Assembly (NCBI GenBank): GCA_030272585.1
Contig: BSYQ01000004.1
Span: 2,542,001 to 2,606,000 of the forward strand
Direction of reading: 5' to 3'
Length of the DNA stretch: 64,000 bases
Source of the DNA: Bryopsis sp. KO-2023
Lineage: Eukaryota; Chlorophyta; Ulvophyceae; Bryopsidales; Bryopsidaceae
Positions 22,756 to 34,585 of this stretch are shown in pieces (within the stretch, counting starts at the first letter, position 1; each line of letters begins with the position of its first letter). Made by a program: the position numbers and the translations under genes. Below the pieces are notes generated by a model. That model was given only the letters and a program-made list of their open reading frames with translations, did not search any database and was not told the DNA's origin.

Positions 22756-25700
22756 TCAACCTCCCAGAATGGCTTTGAGACGCTTTTTCTCTCCTTTGCC
22801 ACATGGTTCTTCCCCACAATAAGAATCCGGCTTGCATTTGCAAATCACGTCCACAGGTTTGTCCCCATCATCGTTCTTAATATCAACATCAGCTCCTGCC
22901 TTCATCAGAAGTTCAACTGATTCATCATGCCCATAATAGGCTGCCAAATGCAGTGCAGTGTTTCCATCATCATCCTGCACATTCGCTTCAGCTCCATTGT
23001 CTAAAAGGAGTTCAACCATTGCTTGGTTTATTGGGTCTGTGTCAAGAACATTCATCAATGCTGTTTTTCCATCATTATCCTGAGCATTGATGTCTACACC
23101 TGCAAACAACCCCCAAAGAATTTTGCACAAACATATTATATATATATAATAAGATTACAGAGTCCAACTGACATGCAGAATTTGTGTGTATCACGAACGA
23201 CACTCCAGCAGCACTGAAGCAAAAGAAATTCAGAAAAAGTGGATTAGAATTTAGCACCAGTAGATTCCACGCAGTACCCAACCTGCATTGTCCTAGGACA
23301 AGGGGCAAAAGCAATCTTCGAAAAGCAGTGAAAATTAAAGATTATTGCAGAACTTATTTCTACATATTGCAACAACCCCAAAGCAAGAAAAGCTGAGTCC
23401 ATCATACAAGTGATTTTGATTTCCTGCCATCGATGCGTCAACGAAATGAATTGCGCTCCACAGAATGAAACTAAGAAAAAAAAAAATCAGAAGAAAGAAA
23501 TGCACTGTCTCGTTTGCGACAATCTTGAATCTGGATTTCTTTTCTTCCTATTTTTTTTTGTTGCACATTTAGCATTGGGTTTGCTAAAAACACCTGATTC
23601 CAGGAGATACTCCACCAACGCCCCTCCCCCAAATTCTGCAGCCCCTATCAAAGGGGTGCTCCCAAATTCTGCAGCCCCTATCAAAGGGGTGTTACCAAAA
23701 CCGTCCTCTGCATCCACATTTGCTCCTGAAAAAAAGCCATAAAACTGATAGATATAAAACCATTTCTGTCAAAACACCATGGCGCGAACAGAAACGAATA
23801 TCCCCGTCACCTGCTTCGACCAAAACCTTGGCAACATCCAAGTGACCATATTCTGCAGCGAGAGACAATGGAGTGTCATTGGTATCACTGCGTGCTTCAA
23901 TATTTGCTCCTGCAGAACAACAACAAAGTGTTGATTTTTACTCAAATGTGCATTCTTACAGCCCAAATTCATAAATTCACAAAATCTGGTCGCGATCATC
24001 AACATACCAGGAAAAATAATAATACAATAGGAATTGCCATCACCGCACATGGCAGTTCAATTGTTACACTTCACTGTGAGGAAACTTGCACAGTGAACCA
24101 TATCCAGAAGCAGATAATCTAAATTATTTCTTTTATAAAAGCTTTTTTTTTAGAGTATCATCAAGCCCGAACTCCGATCATTTGTGTATCAGATACCCCC
24201 ACATATTTTCACCATATTGAAATCGGAATGAAACCCAAGAAATGAAGCAGCTTGTGTCAAAAGCACCTGATTCCAGGAGCTCCTTAACCATCTTCACTTT
24301 TCCCTCTACCGCTGCGACCATCAAAGGGGTGTATGTATTGAAATATTCTCTCAAATCTACGCTTGCCCCTGCATTAAGAAAACAGTTGAACAAAATCATT
24401 AGTTTGTTAATGTGGGGTTCTGAAAGTCCACAGGCACTGTGTGTGTGAGAGCGTCATGGTGATAGACTGAAGAAAAAACTTTGATGGCCCCTTTCAAGCG
24501 TCACCTGCTTTGATCAACGCCTTGACAACATCCGGTCCAAGATCTCCCCTTGTGGCGTAATGCAACGGAGTTTCACCAAAATAATTTTGTGTATCAACAT
24601 TTGCCCCTGGAACAATTCATGAAATAACTTCACAATGCACATCTCAATTGATTAAAGTGATTTAAGTTCACCTGTGAGTGCACGACCTCCAAGTGCAACT
24701 GAAAGGAAAACAAAGGATAAAGGTCTAGAACTTTGAGGTAGATCTACCTCAATGGCCATACAAGCATAAGTTTCAAGTTTCAGTATATGATAAAAACGTG
24801 CAATGGTTTCAATCATGTAAGCCATTGTAGTTTTCTGGATTCTAGGAGATACTTCATTGCCACAGATTACTACTACTTTGAGAAAGGTGTAATTAGAGAT
24901 TGTCTCCAAATTTGGATTTTCCTGAAAGAAAAAGCAAAACAACGTCTGCGAGAGACATAAAGTTCACAAATTCCCCTATCAAACATCACCTGCTTTGATC
25001 AAAATGTTTACAATGTTTGTGGAGGCCCGATTTGCAGCCAAATGCAAACCAGTGGCGTTAATTTCTGTCTGTGCATTAATATCAGCTCCTGAAAAAATAT
25101 ATGAAGCACATGTTGGAACCCTCAGCATCCATCCAAAAAATCACCAGGACAGAGAACTATTTATTTATTTGCTTATGCTCTTTCTTGGAGAGGGGGGGGG
25201 GGAGAGAGGGATTGGACCAATTCCACAGTTTAATAAGATTACCAAATCCGTGCGGGTATAGTTCTACAAACTGAAACGCTTGGTGATCTGCAGTCAAATG
25301 GAAATTACAGGGATTACTTTTTATTTCCATATTGTCAATTTATTGTGAAACAGATAAATGTCTTCCATGTAAGTTTTGTATAAATTGACAAGACTTGAAG
25401 TAGTGGCGGTGGGGATCCATGATATTTTTAATCCAGACGAAATCTCTTTGTTGGTGAATCAATACTTATAAAAAAAAAAAATCTCTCCAGCATCCAAAAT
25501 TATAGTTCTCTCAAAAAGGAAAATCGGTATCGAATTACAAAAGTGTCAAGAAAAATCCAAAAAAAAAGTACCTGATTCCAGTAGAAACTCAACCAACTCC
25601 AGTCTTCCGAAACTTGACGCATCTATCAATGGCGTGCCTTCATTCTCATCTTTGAAATCCACATTTGCCCCTGCAGGAGACAATGATCAACCCTCAAGAT

Positions 25701-27371
25701 CCAGATAATACTTAGTTTGAGGTGCAAATAGAAATGCAAAGTATTTCACATCAACAGGCAATAGAAAACCTTGATTCTGTGCAATCATGGACTACTACCT
25801 TCTTTGACCAAAATCTTGGCAACATCCAAGTGGCCATATTGAGCAGCATAATGCAACGGAGTTTTGCCATCCTCATTTTGTGCATTGACATTTTCCCCTG
25901 GAGAAAATTCCCAAGCAATTTTCAGAGAAAAACTGTTATGTCTTGCGAATTTCCAAATTTGCAACCACCACAAAAGTTTTTGGGAAATCATGCGTACATG
26001 AAAACTCACAGTGTGCGATACCACATAATATCCTGTATTGTATTGATCATCCCGTAGTGCAAATTCCAATGTTTACAATCTACTTAAGGAGTCATTCTTT
26101 TTTAATCATGAAATAATAACAAAGGGGGTGGAATTTGTGGAGGTCCCTTGGAATTTCCTTACTGATTGGACTTGTCACCTGCTGCGATAAGAATTTCAAC
26201 AGTGTCCGAAGCATTATTATCCTGAAAAGAAGCAATATGGAGCAGGCTTTCCCCCTCCTTTGATGATGTTTCATTCACATCAGCACCCTTGGAGAGAAGC
26301 TCCTGCAAAGAAACATCGATCATGATGTTGTTTTGCAAAGACATGTTCTACTCCCCTTTCTGAGAATAAAAAAAAAAAGAAATCTGCAGTTGATCATAGG
26401 AGTACCTTGACTTTCTCTGAGTCGCCCTCAAGAGTCGCATTGAAAAGTGCTTCACTCAGTCTGTTGCAGTTCCGACATTCTGCCTGTCAATTTAAGAAAA
26501 ACAAAAAAACACAGGTCTGACAAAGCAGAACAAGCATTCAAAACAAATTTCTTCTTCATATTCTTTATTTTGAAATTGAAGGCGCCTTGCTGCGCAGAGG
26601 ATCAAATACAAAAAAAATCTGAACATACTGTGGGATGAATATTACATGCATGCATGAATATCCACCAAAGGCTTTCAGCCAACTGTGTGTAGAAAGTTGG
26701 GCTTAATTAGTTCTTGATCTCCAACCCCCCCACAATCAACCGAACTTTCTGGACAAACCCCCAAAATATCACTGCCAGTACACCCACATCAAGCTTGCGG
26801 TTTTCAAGAAACTCATTCTCCTCCTCCTGCAGCAGCTTCCGGGTCGAATAGTCGACCCTTGCCCGGCTCCCAACCACTTCGGCATCGCCCTTTTATAAGA
26901 TATCAGCTCATCACCTAATCGAAAACCGGGACTCCACCAACTCAAATTTGGATGGAAAATATCACACCTGCCGAGCGTCGTCACCAGCCGCCGCGCCTAC
27001 AGAATCGATGCGAATTCAAAATTTTGTGAAACAGCCCCCCTCCCCCCCCCCCGGCCCCTAAATTCAGCAGCCTGGCGACCCCAAACCCGACTCGAACATC
27101 GCAAAAAACACAACACAACCACACCAACCATGCGTCCCAAAGCTTTTCCCCAGGGCTACGCAGACGATCAAGACAGCGGAATGGATGCGTTCATATGAAT
27201 GCATCGGGGATCCCCCACTGTACAGTGTTCCACATCTGATATGATCAACCCACCTGTGGGTGCAGCATACGAAAGCGTTCCCTGGGAACAGCAGCACAAG
27301 GTCCATACGATCAAAACGGAGAGGATCGTGAACCCGCTCAGAAACACCGTGCTTGTCTGTACAGATCCCAT
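22756..27371 (-). CDS. Secreted ankyrin-repeat protein, copy A
   Basis: Built from about 13 small exons read 27.4 to 22.8 kb. Order: signal-peptide exon ([20 protein letters not shown], near 27325), 29-nt mini-exon near 26990, an exon with [20 protein letters not shown] near 26860-26790, an exon with [20 protein letters not shown] near 26470-26405, then [17 protein letters not shown] (26305-26180), then single-repeat exons near 25890, 25660, 25085, 24605, 24365, 23910 and 23720, and a final exon from about 23102 to 22756. The final exon holds about three repeats and the tail [27 protein letters not shown]. Ankyrin repeats bind proteins; a signal peptide implies secretion or the endomembrane system. 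The codon matching the ATG of the other copies is ATC at 27326-27324, so the nearest in-frame start is 27371, which would bury the leader by 15 residues. The exon near 23700 carries an internal duplication of [11 protein letters not shown]. Confidence 0.7.
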
Positions 27372-27419
27372 ACGCGATAACCGTTTTCCCCCGTTGTAAG
27401 AACCAGACTGATGAGCCAC

Positions 27420-28873
27420 AACGAAAAGGGGAGGTCAAAAACTGCTTGTTGTTTTCATCGCAGACTGAGCCTTTTGTGCGCTTCGCTAATCGGTGGGTGG
27501 GTTCGCCCCTTCCTGGCGACTGTCGCCCCACTGGTACAGTGCCATTACTTCCAGAGGTACAGTGGTATCACATTCATTGTTTGGACTTGTGTTTGGTCTT
27601 TGGTTGCGATAGAACCTGTGTGGGCTCCCAAGCACAGTGTCCTCGATCCGAGGTGTTGGATAGGACAGTCCTTGCAACATGTGAATATGATGTGGCGTTA
27701 GGGTCTTGAGTGATGGAACATCTGCAATCTCCAGTGCAACATCGTGGGTATAATGTGGGGCGTGAATACACAAACAACCCTCTCCTCCTCGCTGAGAAAG
27801 TCTCTTTTTTTCTATTTTACGTGAAAGTGTTCTGCCGCACCCTCTGTCGCTGATATGTCGCCGAAAGAGTGGGCTCGACGGCTCCCGAAGTCGTGATCGA
27901 CATGTCGTTGTACAAGGTGGCGGCGTTTCCAATCGCCCAGCAAGCAACGTCCGCAATTCGATTCGATCCCCTTCGATCGCTGCTGCTGGTGACCTCCCCC
28001 AAAGCTGCCCCACCCTCTACTTGCGGGCATCCCAAAGAAGCGGCCTTTCATGTTAAAAACGCCATGGGTGGTGTTGATGGTTGTTGCTTCGGTTTTTTTT
28101 TTGGGGAAGTTGGGGATGATCTTTTTCTTGGTGGGGTAAGGGGGGCTGTTGATGGAGAATTTCTTGAAGAATAACCAGTGGTGGTCTGCATGTGTAAGGC
28201 AAAATCTTAGGTTGACCTTGGTACTGGAATTCTCAGTGCCCCCCTCCTCTAGAATGGATGCTCTGGCTAGGGGTTGGGCAATGTGGTGAAGAAGAGGGGT
28301 GGAGGGCTGAGAAGCCAAGGAACTGAAACTTCCGAAACTTTTGTTTAGGGGATTCAGGGAGGAAAAACCGTCAAGTTGAAGGGAGGGTTGATTTTGTTTT
28401 GAAAGTATCGACCTTGGTGAAGGTGACTGAATGTTGAACTGAAAAGGAAAGGGAAGAAAAAGGATTAGAGACTGGGGGTGAAAGATAAAGGAGTGAAGGT
28501 GATTGTAAAAAAAAACTGTGGAGGGCTGTGTTTTTTATGGATTGTGTTTTTCGATAGGACCGGATTTTTTTATGAGTGTTGAGCGGTTTCTTTGAGCAAA
28601 GTCGATTATTCGAAGTGAGAACAAGCAACGAATGTAATCATATAGACAAAACTCTTGTCCTCACGCAGCGTTTCGCAGCGGTGGCGTCTAACTGCCAATT
28701 GCTCAATTCGCCAAATCCATGAGTCAGCGCGCTCAATGTGTGGCGGTTATGTTTGCACTACAGTTGGCCTCACACAATTGTAGTCACATTTGCAAATGAC
28801 TTTTTCTCACTCGAATCCAAGTGAGTATTTCACCAACCGCCAACTATTTGTATTTGTCCACAGCACTCGAAAC
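27420..28873. other. No convincing gene
   Basis: Some frames of 70-100 codons exist on both strands near 27.8-28.3 kb (for example a plus-strand stretch containing VAAFPIAQQATSAIRFDPL), but they overlap, lack introns or recognisable domains, and cannot be ranked. I make no call. 28370-28650 is AT-rich. Confidence 0.4.
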
Positions 28874-29422
28874 TACAGTGCTCCCTCGATTTAGTGCCGC
28901 CCCGTGACAAGCCGAAAAAGGCGGCACTAAATCGGGGTTGGCACTAATCACGGAACGCACGACAAACACGCTGAAAGTCAAATTTGACGCATTTTTCCTC
29001 TACCAGATGTCAGTGTGGCAAGTCTCAGTGTGTCTTGTGTTCTGTGAAACGAAGTTTATGGGCTTTACTCTTGTCCACCAGAGGAAAGAATAAAAATTGT
29101 CAGACGTACATGTGTTGATCTCAATTGCAACAATTATAAGAGCGAGAACAAACGCCGGTGTCGAATAATCATTGCACCCTTGAGAAAACCCTTCATCAGA
29201 GTGTTCAAGAATTTAGCTTAATGTGAAGGTGGCAGGATTGTGGATTTGGTGATAGGAAACCTAGAGGGCTTTTTAAAAGCTTTGTTTTGTCTCTTCTAGG
29301 GGGTGAACTTTCTGTTTTGTTTCTGATACAAACACTATTTTACGTCATGACACAATGTGGATTTTCTTCAGTCGACCAGAAAAATGTTTAACAATATCTA
29401 GCGACGTATATGAATGTGTAAG

Positions 29423-29706
29423 CAGAGTTGTGCGCCGTTGCAACGGCGCACAACTCAGCATCAAACCATAACATAACATAACATAATTACACGCGAAGAA
29501 GCCACCCAGCATCAAACCACAGTCACTTAATAGCGGAGTTCGCTCGCGCTTTGGTGGCTGCTTGTTATAGCAGTCACATCACATCATTGAAATTCTTTTT
29601 TCGAGTCGTGCCGACGTCGTTTTTGCGAAAACGACAACGACCGTTAACCGTTAACGCCGTTAACGGCCGTTGTCGTTGTCGCAAAAACGACTTCGGCACA
29701 ACTCTG
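29423..29706. mobile_element. hAT-type MITE, 284 bp, nested in the pogo-like element
   Basis: The same CAGAGTTGTGC ends as the 1370-bp element, with a perfect 8-bp duplication TGTGTAAG at 29415-29422 and 29707-29714. The left end folds into a GAGTTGTGCGCCGTTGC hairpin and the right end has CCGTTAACGG motifs. It inserted into the older pogo-like element and itself received a 38-bp insertion at 29469-29506. Confidence 0.85.
29456..29519. mobile_element. Miniature retroposon-like insertion, (TAACA)n type
   Basis: A 38-bp insert (29469-29506: TAACATAACATAACATAATT followed by ACACGCGAAGAAGCCACC) is flanked by a 13-bp direct duplication CAGCATCAAACCA at 29456-29468 and 29507-29519. The same insert occurs at 53956-53990 with its own 15-bp duplication. 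Read in reverse it is a short unique head followed by a (TGTTA)n tail, as expected for a heavily 5'-truncated LINE or SINE end. Confidence 0.75.
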
Positions 29707-29967
29707 TGTGTAAGACACTGCCCCATATGAGCAGAATCACCGAAATCACTGTTGAATCTGATAATCGTCATTGGAGACGTCAAAAGTCGTGACAAGCCGA
29801 AAAAAGCGGCACTAAATCGGGGTTGGCACTAAATCGAGCGGCACTAAATCGGGGTACCACTGTAGTTAATTTTTTGTACGATACCTACGACGGCGCCGTG
29901 CTTTCGCCAACTCGAACGTGGACCCCCAACTCTCGACGGCCATCTCGACCCTGAAAGCTCCGCACAG

Positions 29968-30813
29968 ATGAGCAACGTCGACAGCATCAAAAGCCTCCTG
30001 GTGGCAAAAGTCCACAAGCTCAAAAAACAAACGTTCCAGGTTGCTCAGAGTCTTCGTGAGCAACTGGCAATTGCGCAAGGGTTTCATTTCAAGCTCAGAA
30101 AAGAGCAGGAGCGGGGCCAAAACCTTGAAAACACAAGGGACGGCTTGAAAAAATGCGTGGGGAGTTTGAGAGCTCAAAGAGACCAACGTGAAGCCACGTG
30201 TGGAAGGCTAAAAGAAAAAATAGTAGCCATGAGGGGAAGGTGCGAAAGCGAGCTGCAGAGCGAGGCTTCTGAGGCGGCTCTCCTCAAAGATGTGACGAAG
30301 GACATTGAGGGGGTCAGGGATAGTGTTTTAGCAAAAACACACAACACATGTCGCTACCTCGAGGAAGCAGTCTGGGACGCTCAGAAGGCTTTGAACACGA
30401 CCAAGCAGCGACAAGACGCCCTAGGGCACAACGTGAGGGAGGCTCGTGAGTCCTTGCGGAGGCATTTGTCACAAAGGGAGCGACTGGAGGATGAGATGAG
30501 AGCTAAGGGTCAAGAACTCTACGAACAACAATGCAGCAACAAGAAGCTCGAAGTGGTATTGAAGCAAAGGACACTCGAGAGGGACACTGCGAGGATCGGC
30601 GTCGAAGAGATCACACGAGACGTGTACTCCTTGCACAGGACCTCTCGTGCCAGTACAACGCAGTCCAGCCGTCTCAAAGCTGTCGCGCAGGAGAAAGCGC
30701 AAGAGAGCGCAAAACTGAGAACGGAGGTGGCCAGGGTTCTGGAACGCCTTCAAAGTCGTCAAAACACTCTGCAGGACCAAATGATGGCCCTGCGGGACAG
30801 GCGTTCTGCGTAG
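29968..30813 (+). CDS. Coiled-coil protein, 281 residues
   Basis: Intronless frame from ATG (MSNVDSIKSLLVAKVHKL) to a stop at 30811-30813. Nearly the whole length is heptad-like, rich in Glu, Lys, Arg, Gln and Leu with few prolines (for example LRRHLSQRERLEDEMRAKGQ), predicting a long dimeric coiled coil. No signal peptide or membrane segment. I recognise no family; structural or axonemal coiled-coil proteins look like this but so do many others. The last ~58 codons and 1.4 kb of 3' flank are duplicated at 41944-43511. It starts about 100 bp after the pogo-like element. Confidence 0.7.
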   Translation: MSNVDSIKSLLVAKVHKLKKQTFQVAQSLREQLAIAQGFHFKLRKEQERGQNLENTRDGLKKCVGSLRAQRDQREATCGRLKEKIVAMRGRCESELQSEASEAALLKDVTKDIEGVRDSVLAKTHNTCRYLEEAVWDAQKALNTTKQRQDALGHNVREARESLRRHLSQRERLEDEMRAKGQELYEQQCSNKKLEVVLKQRTLERDTARIGVEEITRDVYSLHRTSRASTTQSSRLKAVAQEKAQESAKLRTEVARVLERLQSRQNTLQDQMMALRDRRSA

Positions 30814-32236
30814 AGGATTCGCAGTTCGACTTGTAGGGATGCACGGGCTCTAGAAAGCTGGAGAAAAGATCAAAGCCACAGGTGAGGTGGGCCTTGAAAA
30901 AAACAAACGACTTTGAGGAAGCTCTTTTCGAGTGGGGAACAAATAGAATGAATGAACCATGTAGCTCATGAGCTACATGGTTCATGAATTTTGATCAAAA
31001 TTCAATGTTGTGTTGTTTTTGAAACATCTCACACGGTGCGAGATGGTGTGCACACCATCCGTTTGAATTGATGAACTGCACTCCTGTTGCTCTTCTAAGA
31101 TAGCAAATTCTTTTTCTGGTTGCAGCCAAATAAAACGGATCTTGGTTTGGGGGGAGTCTGAGCACAGGGAAAACGAGAGGAGTACGTGATTCGACGCCTG
31201 ACGTGTCGTCCACAGCCCGGGTGTTGAGCAAGAGGCGAGCTCCCTCGAGGGAATGCGATATCCCTGGGTGACACCGTGAGCCAGTACGGTGCCCATTCCC
31301 TCGAGGTCTGCAGCCGCTCCTAGCGCACCACCATGGTGAGTTCGCCATTCAGTAGGATCATTGGTGCTGTGTTTTGTTCCAGGTCGCACCCCTGAATGAG
31401 ATGTTCATGTCAAAGTTCGCCTGCATGATGCCGCCATGCAGATATGGCTCATGCGGGCCGGGTTCAACCCATAGTGGGGACCCCAAGTACAATGTCACAT
31501 CCATTCCAGGATAGTTGTCCTAGACCACCATAAAAAGAAATGCATAAATTTTCCTTCAAGTTCACTGTAAAGAAACGAACACACTGTGTTTTTTGATCAC
31601 TTATTAAAAACAAATCAGTGAGACCCCCTGAAAAAAAGGGAAACACCAGGCCACTACTACTCATGTTTCTACCACTTTTGGTGCTCTTTTGGAGCAAGAA
31701 AAGGGAAAAAAAGTATATGTTAGATAAATAATTCCAGGTATGTGCCGTAGGTTACGGACGACACCGAAGAGCTCATCGTGGCTATCTTGTTTTGGGGTGG
31801 TGAAGAGGGAGAAGATTTGGCTTTTGGGTTGGTTCTTGTTGCCCCAGCTTTCGGGAATTCGTTCTCTGCAGTCGGATGGGGCTTTTTGCTATCTGTTTTA
31901 TTTTGCTTCGGATCTGTGGAAGAAGTCTCTTGTATGCTTAACCCCCTTCAAAAGAGGGCCCCGATCAAATCCTCTGAGCTAATATCGATGTCAAGGCCCT
32001 CCTATGTGTCTTTCTGTGAACCATGTTGATTTTCAAATCAATCTCTAACCCACAATTACTCCATTGAGCGCCATGCATGGAGCAAAAAAAAGTACAGATT
32101 GTCTTTTGGACACCTTTTCCAAACGTGGACAATGTTAGTTTGATCGTATCCTATTTGTGATGCCCCCTTGGTTGTGATCTCAACCCCCGACCTTTCCCAA
32201 CTGTTCCAAGTTCTAAGAAGCATCGCAAGACGGGTG
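30636..32236 (+). repeat. Segmental duplication D1, copy 1
   Basis: About 1.6 kb closely matches 41944-43511 in the same orientation. It begins inside the coiled-coil gene (CTCTCGTGCCAGTACAACGC) and ends at GAAGCATCGCAAGACGGGTG. Differences are scattered substitutions and small indels. Copy 1 has an extra palindromic block at 30952-31004 that copy 2 lacks. Confidence 0.88.
30952..31004. repeat. Two adjoining perfect palindromes
   Basis: 30952-30985 is a perfect 34-bp palindrome (arm ATGAACCATGTAGCTCA) and 30985-31004 a perfect 20-bp one (arm TGAATTTTGA). In the duplicate at 42.27 kb only the left half (CACCATGTAGCTCA) is present and the sequence runs straight on to AACTTCAATG. Confidence 0.9.
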
Positions 32237-32370
32237 TCCACCTTTTCTCAATTTGTTTTGCTCCACACTTGTGCTGCAATGTCGGTCATGTGACACGCAC
32301 AAGTCCAGCATGTCTGTTGGACTCTGGAGTCTTAATATGTTTGTAAACAATTCTTGGGGGGCTGTTTGCA

Positions 32371-32530
32371 GGTGCAGATATCAACGCCCAAGATCATGAT
32401 GGCACAACAGCATTAATGAATGTTCTTTACACAGACCAAGTAAACCGAACACTGGTTGAACTCTTTTTGGACATCGGAGCTGAAGTGATGTTGCATAGCA
32501 CAGATGGCGTGTCACCTCCAAGAGTCTTTT
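32371..32530 (+). pseudogene. Truncated final exon of an ankyrin-family gene
   Basis: After a TTTGCAG acceptor the plus strand encodes ADINAQDHDGTTALMNVL and VELFLDIGAEV, matching the start of the family's last exon. It then breaks off into unrelated frame near 32490, losing the C-terminal repeats and tail. It is followed at once by R1 copy 2. Confidence 0.75.
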
Positions 32531-32564
32531 GCTTCCCAGTATACTAAAGTAACCTCCATTTCAC

Positions 32565-34180
32565 TGAAAAAAGGCGCACCATCCGGACGATCCAACCAAG
32601 TTTGAATCTTTACTGTGCCCGTCTCAGCTTCCAAACGTCAGCCTCCACTGAGCCCTCCATCATTTCCCATACAGTTATCATTTTCCCCCTGCAAAAAGAC
32701 ATGCACCGGAGCAACGCAACTGTTGACACGAGTAAAAATCAACCAACAAAAAAACGTTCATCGCAATGTACCATTCAACGAGCTAACGATCACTGGTCGC
32801 GACATAAAAACATCAAGGACCTCCAAATGAAAGAGAAACGACGTACGGACCATACACTCGAGCAGGATTGTCGGTTTGTTGTCAGGAAATGACAATTTGT
32901 GCGAAGAGGGGGATTCGAACCCCAGAAGAATTCTAGGTCTCGACGATCCACTCCAAGGACACGGTCAGAATTCGTTCCGGTCTGCCTCCACGATACAATT
33001 GAAAACTCACTCCATATATACTGCTAAATTCGTTGCATCCGTGAAACAAAAAAGACTCACACCTTCGTTTTCATCGTTGTTCCAAAATAGGACCAGCTCT
33101 TCTGAGACGAGTTGATGGCTGGCCCACATGGTACTTGCATGACTTCGCGTGTTTTGGGATGCCAACTCGGCAGGCCATTTTTGCGGCTCAATGGCCCCTG
33201 GGGTATCGAACGCCCGTTTTCAATTGAAACACACTTTTCCAGCTGAATGCTCGCTTATTTGCTGAGCTCGAAAAAAAGTACTTGGAGAAAGCCAACCTAA
33301 TGGAGGCCACTGTGGGAGGCGGTGAACGTCAGGCAAGACCAAGAATCGAAGTGAAGTTAGGCCAGACAAAGGCACCCGTCAGCTTGGTGCATCCACTCGG
33401 GTTCACCACACCACCAAGGTATTTTTCTCTCTTTTTTGCTCAAGATTTAGTGCTAGCCAAGTGATGGCTTCAATCTTGAAAATGTTGTCCATGGCCAGGA
33501 ATTCCTTCGAAGGCAACGTGTGTGCATGACGTTTCCTGTTGGTTTGGTAGATCGAAACGGAGGATGTGGACAAGCGAAAAGAGACTGCTCGTGGAGTTTT
33601 TTTGGATTTTTGGTGCATAGTCTCCAGTGTTTCACATTTCCCATGTAGCCAACTGACTGGTGGATGGGATTCAAAACTTTGCCTTATTGCAATGGGTTAA
33701 TAGCCCCAAATCCGACAGGATGAGAAATATGAAATATTTGGCAAAGAATCATGGAGACAAACCGGATGATACCCTTGCCTTTTCTCACGGCAAGATTAAA
33801 AAACAGTGCAAAACAGCTCACAGATTCAGAACCAGGGATCCCTGTTCGACCACACCGGAATGATGAGGTCAGGACACCAAAAATGGCAAACCCATTTCCA
33901 TCAGCCCGCACTGATCCCATCAAAATTTTACATCAATTATCGTTTTTCCCAAAAATCAAGATATGCATGGGGGCAAACAAACAAACATCAATTACATGCA
34001 TTGAGGCAACACAACTATCAATACAAGTGCAACCAACAAAATGCTGTTCATCACATGCCAATCAACATGATAAATATCTATATATATGTAGATATTGCAC
34101 TGCATATATCCCCAAAATTGTAGTGGACCCAAGAAAAAGCAAACGCATCGATTCTGCACACCTCAGGAATCGATGCTATT
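32565..34180 (+). repeat. R1 ankyrin-gene 3'-flank module, copy 2
   Basis: Matches 21041-22720 over most of its length in the same orientation, including the GCGCACCATCC start, the B-box-like GGGGATTCGAACCC (near 32910), the AELEKKYLEKANLME-coding segment (33265-33310) and CACCACACCACCAAGG. Relative to copy 1 it has a ~19-bp (CAAA)n insertion near 33976-33994. Confidence 0.75.
33962..34009. mobile_element. Miniature retroposon-like insertion, (CAAA)n type, in R1 copy 2
   Basis: A short insert ACAAACAAACATCAATTAC lies between ATGCATGGGGGCAA and ATGCATTGAGGCAA (14-bp duplication, two mismatches). R1 copy 1 at about 22471 shows the empty site (ATGCATGAGAGCAACAACTG). The same CATCAATTACA head with a (CAAA)n run occurs at 43.63, 48.95 and 61.75 kb. 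Confidence 0.65.
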
Positions 34181-34585
34181 TTTCATCAATGCGCATCAGA
34201 CTTTTTTTTTTCGTTCGCTCTGTGCTGAATTCCTCGATCCTCGCACCCACTTGCTCTGGACCTGATCGTGTCGAACACCAAGCAATTTCCGTGCGCATCC
34301 ACCGTTCAAGTTCGTTTTGGGTGGATTTCTGTGAAGACTTGATCGTCTCTAATGGGAACACCCAAACAAGAAAACGAAACCTAGATATTTGAAGATTGAA
34401 GTGACCGTGTCTCCAAGGTGTCGCCGGGACGACAAATTCACCCGCCAGTGAAAGCGAAAAGGTTGTGTCGAAGGACGAAACAGAGCGTCCCTGGCCGAGG
34501 GCGAGCGTTTTTTCTTGGCCGTCTTAGAGTTCCAAACTCGGTTTCGAAAACAGGGGAAGGAGGGATATAATATACAAGCACAGCG

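Larger units (their letters stand above)
28876..29862. mobile_element. pogo/Tigger-like (Tc1-mariner superfamily) non-autonomous element
   Basis: Ends CAGTGCTCCCTCGATTTAGT on the left and, reverse-complemented, CAGTGGTACCCCGATTTAGT on the right, flanked by TA at 28874-28875 and 29863-29864. CAGT(G)GTxCCxCG ends with a TA duplication are typical of the pogo/Tigger group. The motif GGCACTAAATCG recurs internally at both ends. At 987 bp, with no transposase frame, it is non-autonomous. It contains the hAT MITE at 29423-29706. Confidence 0.8.

Noticed and set aside
27812-28318. 168-codon minus-strand and 101-codon plus-strand frames
   Set aside because: Mutually overlapping, low-complexity in part, no recognisable motif; neither could be preferred.
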